DNA of 64,000 bases from positions 13,826,001 through 13,890,000 of the forward strand of contig OZ038526.1 of the NCBI GenBank assembly GCA_964036665.1, read 5' to 3'. Shown piece after piece: positions 36,405 through 46,414 of this stretch. Position 1 is the stretch's first letter. Every line of letters begins with the position of its first letter. Source of the stretch: Gordius sp. MW1. Its lineage: Eukaryota; Nematomorpha; Gordioida; Gordea; Gordiidae. Both the position numbers and the translations under genes were made by a program. A model generated the notes under the pieces. That model did no database searches, had not been told where the DNA came from, and was given only the letters and a program-made list of their open reading frames with translations.

Positions 36405-38086
36405 TGAACTATTACAGTAAATTTATAAATAATTACACTGAATATGCTGGACCATTATACGAATTGACAAAAAAAGACATCATATTTAAATGGAGTAAAA
36501 GTGATATTGAAAAATTTGATTTTTTGAAAAATATCTTGCTTAAAAAACCCATTTTAAGATGTTTTGATCCTAATAAACAACATATACTAAGGGTCGATGC
36601 ATCCAATATTGGTATTGGAGGCGCATTGTGTCAGGTCGAGGATGGAATGGAGCATCCAGTTTTGTATTTTTCGCGTAAATTAAATAAAACAGAGGTGGGA
36701 TATTCTGTTATAGAACGCGAGGCATTAGCGATGATTTACGGATTACAACGATGTCGCGAATATTTAATTGGCAAATCGTTTACTGTAGTTACAGATCATA
36801 AGCCGCTTGTTGCTTTATTTAAAAAGGCGAACGCCGAACTATTAATGTCTCCTAGGTTACAACGTTGGCTTGTAATGTTGGGAAATTTTACATTAACCCT
36901 AAAATACGGCAAGGGAAAGGACAATCATTTGGCTGATGTACTATCGCGTTTGGGCGCAGATACCATTGAGGCCGATGATTTACCTTTGTCTTGTGATATA
37001 ATAGGAGGACATGTAATCAATGCTTTAAATATTTTAGATTTAAACGATATTGTTAAGGAAAGTAACGCGGACCCTGAATTATGTAAAGTAAAAGATATTT
37101 TGGCAGGCTTAGACGATAAAATTAATGTACCCACCCCTTTTAAACATGTTTTGAACGAATTATATGTAGAAGATTATGTTCTTAAAAAGCATGAAAGGTT
37201 AGTGGTACCGATTAAGCTTCGTCAGGAAGTGCTAAAAATATTACATCAGGGACACTGTGGGATGGTTAAAATGAAAGGCTTGGCCAGACAATACGTCTGG
37301 TGGCCGCAATTAACTAAAGACATCCAAAAATTCGTAAGGCAGTGTGAGCTTTGTAAGCTTGATGCACCGATGCCGCGTAAAAATAAAAAATCTAGGTGGC
37401 CTCGTCCTAAATTTCCATGGGAGCGTATACACATAGATTTTTTCGAATTAGATAAAAAACGGTACATCTTAATAGTAGATGCGTTTTCCGGTTGGACGGA
37501 ATTTAAAATTATATCAAATATATCAAGTAGAGTAACAGTTACAATTTTAAAGGAATTGATAGGGAATTACGGGTTTCCAGAAATAATTGTTACGGATAAT
37601 GGTAAAGCTTTTGTTAGCAACGAATTTAAACAATTTTGTTTAAAATATAAAATTAACCATATTTTAACTCCACCGTACCATCCAAGCTCTAATGGGCAGG
37701 TAGAAAGATATGTAGGTATTGTTAAAAAATGGTTGAACATAGCTAAAGTAACGAAGGACGGAACGTGGTTATCTAAACTTTATCACAATATGTCACCACG
37801 GTATCCTAATCGTGCTCCGGTTAGCTATGAGTTTTTAAATCGTAAATTAAGGTACCCACCCGACTTTTTAAAGTTCACTGAACACCAAACACCGCCCAGT
37901 ATTAGTGTGCCAAAGTTTACGGTAAACCAAAGAGTTTGGTATCGAAACTATTTGGGTAAACCTAAATGGGTGTTAGGTGTAATTATTGAACAGTTAGGTA
38001 CTAAAATCTACAAAGTCAAGGACTTAAAGGAAAATAAGTTTGAAATTAGGCATGCTGAACAATTAAAATTGTTTGATGCTATATAA
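36365..38086 (+). pseudogene. pol: Pol fragment 4: RT thumb, RNase H, integrase, GPY/F end
   Basis: Open from 36365; the first ATG, at 36395, lies inside the conserved MGLMNYYSKFI block and is not a real start. Numbering from that ATG (563 aa): RNase H at about 55-190, with D68 in RVDAS, the EREALA block at 107, D134 in TDHKPL and D181 in ADVLSR; integrase HHCC zinc domain H284, H287, C317, C320; catalytic core D348, D401, E437, with 35 residues between the last two (DDX35E); C-terminal GPY/F-like block from about 514 to 557 ending RHAEQL. All key residues are intact. RNase H degrades the RNA template and integrase inserts the cDNA, matching the 5-bp target duplication. It ends at TAA 38086. 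Confidence 0.92.
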
Positions 38087-38113
38087 TTATGTTCAACGTT
38101 TATTGCTATTCAG

Positions 38114-38584
38114 ATGAGAATTAATGCTGCTTGGTGCGACGTAGATTTGGAAGTGACATCTACGGCATCAAGGAACGAAAGAGTTCCAGTATACATTCTA
38201 ATCAAAGTGGAGACGGACGAAAGTGCAAGATTATTAAGTTTGACGCACTCTCTGGGTCCGCCAGGCCAGGTCGGGAGGTCGTATCCACAACGCCCAAGAT
38301 CTCCAAGACGACCAAGACAGGAGGGGGCTGCGGTCAGAAGAAACGGAAATACGAGCGGGGAGCAACGACGAAACGTATCTGGAAATCCACCGTTACTCCG
38401 TCCTCCGATCTTGAAAAGGAAGAAGTGTTGGGGGTGTAAGGCCAAACACCTGCCCCCAATGTGCTTAAAATTAAAAACCGGTTTGGGAAAGACCACCCAA
38501 CCGAACGATATAACAGAGCTGGAGTCCGGGGTGATTATGGACACCCTGAATTTGGACAGCCCTGGCCCTTCGACTTCTCAATAA
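38114..38584 (+). CDS. Basic ORF after integrase with CCHC-like motif (156 aa), unknown
   Basis: ATG to TAA, in the same frame as the integrase fragment; the frame has no stop between 38086 and 38584. It fills all space up to the polypurine tract, which its stop codon overlaps. Residues 55-90 are rich in R, P, S and N (RPRSPRRPRQEG). C105, C108, H112, C117 make a CX2CX3HX4C motif, one residue shorter than a classical zinc knuckle. The tail is acidic and proline-serine rich. No signal peptide or membrane segment, so it is not env. GC content looks higher than in pol. It may be an extra ORF or the original C-terminal tail of pol cut off by the TAA. An alternative frame (38131-38439) and a minus-strand frame overlap it but lack support. 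Confidence 0.5.
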   Translation: MRINAAWCDVDLEVTSTASRNERVPVYILIKVETDESARLLSLTHSLGPPGQVGRSYPQRPRSPRRPRQEGAAVRRNGNTSGEQRRNVSGNPPLLRPPILKRKKCWGCKAKHLPPMCLKLKTGLGKTTQPNDITELESGVIMDTLNLDSPGPSTSQ

Positions 38585-38594
38585 AAGGGAAAGG
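38583..38594 (+). other. Polypurine tract of element B
   Basis: AAAAGGGAAAGG, twelve uninterrupted purines ending exactly at the 3' LTR. This is the expected primer for plus-strand DNA synthesis and fixes the LTR boundary. Confidence 0.93.
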
Positions 38595-38947
38595 TGTGGT
38601 ATACGTGTATACCACGTAACCATATGTTGGTATATCGCGTTTTAATGTCCGCGGTATACTTTGATCTTACTTAGATTTATTTTATTAATATTAATGTAAA
38701 AGGGTTAAAGAACGGTTCTGCAATCCTTATAATTAAAAAAAGGAATTGGTCAAAGGAAGGCATTTTTACCGCGGGTTAACCTAGACGCGGAAGTGGCTAA
38801 TTTTCTTTGACGCTTTCTTTTTTTAATTACTTTTTATTTTAATTTTTAACCCAGCCACATATGGAACTCATTTTTGCAGCCCCGTCTGAAGATTTCCCGT
38901 ACATTGCTCGTTCAATCAAGTCCACCACCCTGGGAAGATTCAACAGC

Positions 38948-38955
38948 TATAAAAG
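38948..38955 (+). promoter_or_regulatory. TATA box in element B 3' LTR
   Basis: TATAAAAG matches the eukaryotic TATA consensus. In this LTR it would face into the flanking satellite, so it could drive transcription of the downstream array. Activity is inferred from sequence only. Confidence 0.5.
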
Positions 38956-39152
38956 CGAAATCCCATGTCAATAATTTAGTCCTTATAAATTTTTCCAAAA
39001 CTTTGTACTCTTCCTAAATCCTTGTAATTGTCCCCAATCCCTACATCTTCCCCCTTTTATTGTAATTTTTACGGAACATTATAATTTTACCGTCGCCAAT
39101 CACTTTAATTGTAAATCGCCTTTAATTGTAAATATTTAGACGTATTAGCGTA

Positions 39153-39158
39153 AATAAA
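39153..39158 (+). terminator. Polyadenylation signal in element B 3' LTR
   Basis: AATAAA, about 50 bases before the LTR end, in the normal position for an R-region polyadenylation signal. The 5' LTR has AATATA at the same place (33884-33889). Confidence 0.5.
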
Positions 39159-39210
39159 GTTATTTTAAATCCTTCGCGCAGCCCTTTTTACTCGGTCGCC
39201 AGACATTACA

Positions 39211-39215
39211 AGCAG
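39211..39215 (+). repeat. Target site duplication of element B, right copy
   Basis: AGCAG follows the 3' LTR and leads back into the monomer. The first twenty bases after it (TTTCCAAAATAAGC) differ from the usual TTTTCAAAAATTAAGC by several changes, a local cluster of differences next to the junction. Confidence 0.93.
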
Positions 39216-40244
39216 TTTCCAAAATAAGCACTCACGTTGCGATACAACAAACTAATCGCAACAATAAAACGTTGTCTTTGTCAAAATGATAGTTCTCGCA
39301 GCTTAAAACCTCTTTTCGGAAGTCAATCGAGGATAATAGGATTCTCAAATTGGCTTACTTTTATATATTTTTTCATGCTCTTTCACATAGAATCAAAAAA
39401 AATAAATATTTTTACCTCAAAATTTTTCACATATTTTTCTTTGAACCGTATTCATCCGATGAAAGTTGTCGTTTTCAGACGTGGTTTCTATGATCCCAAG
39501 TAAAAATTTATCAGAATCTAAAAACTATTACTTTGAAATCATGATCGCATAGAGCAGTTTTCAAAAATTAAGCAATCACGTTGCGATACAACAAACTAAT
39601 CGCAACAATAAAACGTTGTCTTTTGTCAAAATGATAGTTCTCGCAGCTTAAAACCTCTTTTCGGAAGTCAATCGAGGATAATAGGATTCTCAAATTGGCT
39701 TACTTTTATATATTTTTTCATGCTCTTTCACATAGAATCGAAAAAAATAAATATTTTTACCTCAAAATTTTTGACATATTTTTCTTTGGACCGTATTCAT
39801 CCGATGAAAGTTGTCGTTTTCAGACGTGGTTTCTATGATCCAAGTAAAAATTTATCAGAATCTAAAAACTATTACTTTGAAATCATGATCGCATAGAGCA
39901 GTTTTCAAAAATTAAGCAATCACGTTGCGATACAACAAACTAATCGCAACAATAAAACGTTGTCTTTTGTCAAAATGATAGTTCTCGTAGCTTAAAACCT
40001 CTTTTCGGAAGTCAATCGAGGATAATAGGATTCTCAAATTGGCTTACTTTTATATATTTTTTTATGCTCTTTCACATAGAATCGAAAAAAATAAATATTT
40101 TTACCTCAAAATTTTTCACATATTTTTCTTTGAACCGTATTCATCCGATGAAAGTTGTCGTTTTCAGACGTGGTTTCTATGATCCCAAGTAAAAATTTAT
40201 CAGAATCTAAAAACTATTACTTTGAAATCATGATCGCATAGAGC

Positions 40245-43200
40245 AGTTTTCAAAAATTAAGCAATCACGTTGCGATACAACAAACTAATCGCAACAATAA
40301 AACGTTGTCTTTTGTCAAAATGATAGTTCTCGCAGCTTAAAACCTCTTTTCGGAAGTCAATCGAGGATAATAGGATTCTCAAATTGGCTTACTTTTATAT
40401 ATTTTTTCATGCTCTTTCACATAGAATCGAAAAAAATAAATATTTTTACCTCAAAATTTTTGACATATTTTTCTTTGAACCGTATTCATCCGATGAAAGT
40501 TGTCGTTTTCAGACGTGGTTTCTATGATCCCAAGTAAAAATTTATCAGAATCTAAAAACTATTACTTTGAAATCATGATCGCATAGAGCAGTTTTCAAAA
40601 ATTAAGCAATCACGTTGCGATACAACAAACTAATCGCAACAATTAAACGTTGTCTTTTGTCAAAATGATAGTTCTCGCAGCTTAAAACCTCTTTTCGGAA
40701 GTCAATCGAGGATAATAGGATTCTCAAATTGGCTTACTTTTATATATTTTTTCATGCTCTTTCACATAGAATCGAAAAAAATAAATATTTTTACCTCAAA
40801 ATATTTCACATATTTTTCTTTGAACCGTATTCATCCGATGAAAGTTGTCGTTTTCAGACGTGGTTTCTATGATCCCAAATAAAAATTTATCAGAATCTAA
40901 AAACTATTACTTTAAAATCATGATCGCATAGAGCAGTTTTCAAAAATTAAGCACTCACGTTGCGATACAACAAACTAATCGCAACAATAAAACGTTGTCT
41001 TTTGTCAAAATGATAGTTCTCGCAGCTTAAAACCTCTTTTCGGAAGTCAATCGAGGATAATAGGATTCTCAAATTGGCTTACTTTTATATATTTTTTCAT
41101 GCTCTTTCACATAAAATCGAAAAAAATAAATATTTTTACCTCAAAATTTTTGACATATTTTTCTTTGAACCGTTGAAAGTTGTCGTTTTCAGACGTGGTT
41201 TCTATGATCCCAAGTAAAAATTTATCAGAATCTAAAAACTATTACTATGAAATCATGATCGCATAGAGCAGTTTTCAAAAATTAAGCACTCACGTTGCGA
41301 TACAACAAACTAATCGCAACAATAAAACGTTGTCTTTTGTCAAAATGATAGTTCTCGCAGCTTAAAACCTCTTTTCGGAAGTCAATCGAGGATAATAGGA
41401 TTCTCAAATTGGCTTACTTTTATATATTTTTTCATGCTCTTTCACATAGAATTTAAAAAAATAAATATTTTTACCTCAAAATATTTCACATATTTTTCTT
41501 TGAACCGTATTCATCCGATGAAAGTTGTCGTTTTCAGACGTGGTTTCTATGATCCCAAGTAAAAATTTATCAGAATCTAAAAACTATTACTTTGAAATCA
41601 TGATCGCATAGAGCAGTTTTCAAAAATTAAGCACTCACGTTGCGATACAACAAACTAATCGCAACAATAAAACGTTGTCTTTTGTCAAAATGATAGTTCT
41701 CGTAGCTTAAAACCTCTTTTCGGAAGTCAATCGAGGATAATAGGATTCTCAAATTGGCTTACTTTTATATATTTTTTCATGCTCTTACACATAGAATCGA
41801 AAAAAATAAATATTTTTACCTCTAAATTTTTCACATATTTTTCTTTGAAACGTATTCATCCGATGAAAGTTGTCGTTTTCAGACGTGGTTTCTATGATCC
41901 CAAGTAAAAATTTATCAGAATCTAAAAACTATTACTTTGAAATCATGATCGCATAGAGCAGTTTTCAAAAATTAAGCAATCACGTTGCGATACAACAAAC
42001 TAATCGCAACAATAAAACGTTGTCTTTTGTCAAAATGATAGTTCTGGCAGCTTAAAACCTCTTTTCGGAAGTCAATCGAGGATAATAGGATTCTCAAATT
42101 GGCTTACTTTTATATATTTTTTTATGCTCTTTCACATAGAATCGAAAAAAATAAATATTTTTTTCCCAAAATTTTTGACATATTTTTCTTTGAACCGTAT
42201 TCATCCGATGAAAGTTGTCGTTTTCAGACGTGGTTTCTATGATCCCAAGTAAAAATTTATCAGAATCTAAAAACTATTACTTTGAAATCATGATCGCTTA
42301 GAGCAGTTTTCAAAAATTAAGCACTCACGTTGCGATACAACAAACTAATCGCAACAATAAAACGTTGTCTTTTGTCAAAATGATAGTTCTCGTAGCTTAA
42401 AACCTCTTTTCGGAAGTCAATCGAGGATAATAGGATTCTCAAATTGGCTTACTTTTATATATTTTTTCATGCTCTTACACATAGAATCGAAAAAAATAAA
42501 TATTTTTACCTCTAAATTTTTCACATATTTTTCTTTGAAACGTATTCATCCGATGAAAGTTGTCGTTTTCAGACGTGGTTTCTATGATCCCAAGTAAAAA
42601 TTTATCAGAATCTAAAAACTATTAATTTGAAATCATGATCGCTTAGAGCAGTTTTCAAAAATTAAGCACTCACGTTGCGATACAACAAACTAATCGCAAC
42701 AATAAAACGTTGTCTTTTGTCAAAATGATAGTTCTCGCAGCTTAAAACCTCTTTTCGGAAGTCAATCGAGGATAATAGGATTCTCAAATTGGCTTACTTT
42801 TATATATTTTTTCATGCTCTTTCACATAAAATCGAAAAAAATAAATATTTTTACCTCAAAATTTTTGACATATTTTTCTTTGAACCGTTGAAAGTTGTCG
42901 TTTTCAGACGTGGTTTCTATGATCCCAAGTAAAAATTTATGAGAATCTAAAAACTATTACTTTGAAATCATGATCGCATAGAGCAGTTTTCAAAAATTAA
43001 GCACTCACGTTGCGATACAACAAACTAATCGCAACAATAAAACGTTGTCTTTTGTCAAAATGATAGTTCTCGCAGCTTAAAACCTCTTTTCGGAAGTCAA
43101 TCGAGGATAATAGGATTCTCAAATTGGCTTACTTTTATATATTTTTTTATGCTCTTTCACATAGAATCGAAAAAAATAAATATTTTTACCTCAAAATTTT

Positions 43201-43674
43201 TGACATATTTTTCTTTGAACCGTATTCATCCGATGAAAGTTGTCGTTTTCAGACGTGGTTTCTATGATCCCAAGTAAAAATTTATCAGAATCTAAAAACT
43301 ATTACTTTGAAATCATGATCGCATAGAGCAGTTTTCAAAAATTAAGCAATCACGTTGCGATACAACAAACTAATCGCAACAATAAAACGTTGTCTTTTGT
43401 CAAAATGATAGTTCTCGCAGCTTAAAACCTCTTTTCGGAAATCAATCGAGGATAATAGGATTCTCAAATTGGCTTACTTTTATATATTTTTTTATGCTCT
43501 TTCACATAGAATCGAAAAAAATAAATATTTTTACCTCAAAATTTTTCACATATTTTTCTTTGAACCGTATTCATCCGATGAAAGTTGTCGTTTTCAGACG
43601 TGGTTTCTATGATCCCAAGTAAAAATTTATCAGAATCTAAAAACTATTACTTTGAAATCATGATCGCATAGAGC
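40245..43674 (+). repeat. Ten-monomer higher-order repeat, founder-like copy (3430 bp)
   Basis: Monomer order, by marker: A (GCAATC, TTTTGACAT), B (AATTAAACG, ATATTTCAC, CCCAAAT), C (CACATAAAATCG, 10-bp deletion), D (variant GAATT after CACATA), E (CTCGTAG, CTCTTACAC, GAAACG), F (CTGGCAG), G (as E with GCTTAG after), H (10-bp deletion, TTTATGAG), I (TTTTTTTATGC, TTTGAC), J (GGAAATCAATC). This copy has private changes in C (ACTATGAAATC), D and F (TTTTTTCCC). Confidence 0.88.
40935..43674 (+). repeat. 2740-bp exact tandem duplication, first copy
   Basis: Monomers C to J. Compared line by line with 43675-46414 at offset 2740, I find no difference, including rare variants such as ACTATGAAATC (about 41246), TTTTTTCCC (about 42162) and ATTAATTTG (about 42623). 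Identity extends about 20 bases to the left, ending at a G/A difference near 40914. Confidence 0.9.
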
Positions 43675-46414
43675 AGTTTTCAAAAATTAAGCACTCACGT
43701 TGCGATACAACAAACTAATCGCAACAATAAAACGTTGTCTTTTGTCAAAATGATAGTTCTCGCAGCTTAAAACCTCTTTTCGGAAGTCAATCGAGGATAA
43801 TAGGATTCTCAAATTGGCTTACTTTTATATATTTTTTCATGCTCTTTCACATAAAATCGAAAAAAATAAATATTTTTACCTCAAAATTTTTGACATATTT
43901 TTCTTTGAACCGTTGAAAGTTGTCGTTTTCAGACGTGGTTTCTATGATCCCAAGTAAAAATTTATCAGAATCTAAAAACTATTACTATGAAATCATGATC
44001 GCATAGAGCAGTTTTCAAAAATTAAGCACTCACGTTGCGATACAACAAACTAATCGCAACAATAAAACGTTGTCTTTTGTCAAAATGATAGTTCTCGCAG
44101 CTTAAAACCTCTTTTCGGAAGTCAATCGAGGATAATAGGATTCTCAAATTGGCTTACTTTTATATATTTTTTCATGCTCTTTCACATAGAATTTAAAAAA
44201 ATAAATATTTTTACCTCAAAATATTTCACATATTTTTCTTTGAACCGTATTCATCCGATGAAAGTTGTCGTTTTCAGACGTGGTTTCTATGATCCCAAGT
44301 AAAAATTTATCAGAATCTAAAAACTATTACTTTGAAATCATGATCGCATAGAGCAGTTTTCAAAAATTAAGCACTCACGTTGCGATACAACAAACTAATC
44401 GCAACAATAAAACGTTGTCTTTTGTCAAAATGATAGTTCTCGTAGCTTAAAACCTCTTTTCGGAAGTCAATCGAGGATAATAGGATTCTCAAATTGGCTT
44501 ACTTTTATATATTTTTTCATGCTCTTACACATAGAATCGAAAAAAATAAATATTTTTACCTCTAAATTTTTCACATATTTTTCTTTGAAACGTATTCATC
44601 CGATGAAAGTTGTCGTTTTCAGACGTGGTTTCTATGATCCCAAGTAAAAATTTATCAGAATCTAAAAACTATTACTTTGAAATCATGATCGCATAGAGCA
44701 GTTTTCAAAAATTAAGCAATCACGTTGCGATACAACAAACTAATCGCAACAATAAAACGTTGTCTTTTGTCAAAATGATAGTTCTGGCAGCTTAAAACCT
44801 CTTTTCGGAAGTCAATCGAGGATAATAGGATTCTCAAATTGGCTTACTTTTATATATTTTTTTATGCTCTTTCACATAGAATCGAAAAAAATAAATATTT
44901 TTTTCCCAAAATTTTTGACATATTTTTCTTTGAACCGTATTCATCCGATGAAAGTTGTCGTTTTCAGACGTGGTTTCTATGATCCCAAGTAAAAATTTAT
45001 CAGAATCTAAAAACTATTACTTTGAAATCATGATCGCTTAGAGCAGTTTTCAAAAATTAAGCACTCACGTTGCGATACAACAAACTAATCGCAACAATAA
45101 AACGTTGTCTTTTGTCAAAATGATAGTTCTCGTAGCTTAAAACCTCTTTTCGGAAGTCAATCGAGGATAATAGGATTCTCAAATTGGCTTACTTTTATAT
45201 ATTTTTTCATGCTCTTACACATAGAATCGAAAAAAATAAATATTTTTACCTCTAAATTTTTCACATATTTTTCTTTGAAACGTATTCATCCGATGAAAGT
45301 TGTCGTTTTCAGACGTGGTTTCTATGATCCCAAGTAAAAATTTATCAGAATCTAAAAACTATTAATTTGAAATCATGATCGCTTAGAGCAGTTTTCAAAA
45401 ATTAAGCACTCACGTTGCGATACAACAAACTAATCGCAACAATAAAACGTTGTCTTTTGTCAAAATGATAGTTCTCGCAGCTTAAAACCTCTTTTCGGAA
45501 GTCAATCGAGGATAATAGGATTCTCAAATTGGCTTACTTTTATATATTTTTTCATGCTCTTTCACATAAAATCGAAAAAAATAAATATTTTTACCTCAAA
45601 ATTTTTGACATATTTTTCTTTGAACCGTTGAAAGTTGTCGTTTTCAGACGTGGTTTCTATGATCCCAAGTAAAAATTTATGAGAATCTAAAAACTATTAC
45701 TTTGAAATCATGATCGCATAGAGCAGTTTTCAAAAATTAAGCACTCACGTTGCGATACAACAAACTAATCGCAACAATAAAACGTTGTCTTTTGTCAAAA
45801 TGATAGTTCTCGCAGCTTAAAACCTCTTTTCGGAAGTCAATCGAGGATAATAGGATTCTCAAATTGGCTTACTTTTATATATTTTTTTATGCTCTTTCAC
45901 ATAGAATCGAAAAAAATAAATATTTTTACCTCAAAATTTTTGACATATTTTTCTTTGAACCGTATTCATCCGATGAAAGTTGTCGTTTTCAGACGTGGTT
46001 TCTATGATCCCAAGTAAAAATTTATCAGAATCTAAAAACTATTACTTTGAAATCATGATCGCATAGAGCAGTTTTCAAAAATTAAGCAATCACGTTGCGA
46101 TACAACAAACTAATCGCAACAATAAAACGTTGTCTTTTGTCAAAATGATAGTTCTCGCAGCTTAAAACCTCTTTTCGGAAATCAATCGAGGATAATAGGA
46201 TTCTCAAATTGGCTTACTTTTATATATTTTTTTATGCTCTTTCACATAGAATCGAAAAAAATAAATATTTTTACCTCAAAATTTTTCACATATTTTTCTT
46301 TGAACCGTATTCATCCGATGAAAGTTGTCGTTTTCAGACGTGGTTTCTATGATCCCAAGTAAAAATTTATCAGAATCTAAAAACTATTACTTTGAAATCA
46401 TGATCGCATAGAGC
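43675..46414 (+). repeat. 2740-bp exact tandem duplication, second copy
   Basis: Directly follows the first copy with no spacer and is in register with the monomer phase, so it spans exactly eight monomers (two of them 10 bp short). The match ends where monomer A begins at 46415. It is either a very recent unequal exchange or an assembly duplication. Confidence 0.9.

Larger units (their letters stand above)
33326..39210 (+). mobile_element. Element B: Ty3/gypsy-type LTR retrotransposon (5885 bp)
   Basis: Two 616-bp LTRs (TG...CA), a 5-bp target duplication AGCAG, a primer binding site, a polypurine tract, and in order gag zinc knuckle, protease, reverse transcriptase, RNase H and integrase. 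Integrase downstream of RNase H is the Ty3/gypsy order. The RT and integrase style resembles the Mag / K02A2.6-like lineage common in insects, judged from memory of motifs only. There is no env: no signal peptide, furin site or membrane anchor after pol. Pol is interrupted by frame changes and gag is short, so the copy looks defective although young. Confidence 0.95.
38595..39210 (+). repeat. Element B 3' LTR, 616 bp
   Basis: Same length as the 5' LTR. It opens with a perfect inverted repeat, GTGGTATAC and GTATACCAC around GT (38596-38615), which one base change disrupts in the 5' copy. It carries TATAAAAG at 38948-38955 and AATAAA at 39153-39158, consistent with a promoter and a polyadenylation signal. 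It ends CAGACATTACA before AGCAG. Confidence 0.95.

Noticed and set aside
36925..37467. Minus-strand frames of 69 and 73 codons inside pol
   Set aside because: They lie opposite the conserved RNase H and integrase frame and are antisense shadows.
38110..38544. Minus-strand 144-codon frame and the +1 frame 38131-38439 opposite or overlapping the last ORF of element B
   Set aside because: The +1 frame lacks an ATG start and the minus-strand frame has no motif. Their openness follows from a GC-rich, stop-poor stretch. Kept only as alternatives.
38114..38584. Envelope gene in element B
   Set aside because: No signal peptide, cleavage site or membrane anchor; the ORF is basic and hydrophilic.
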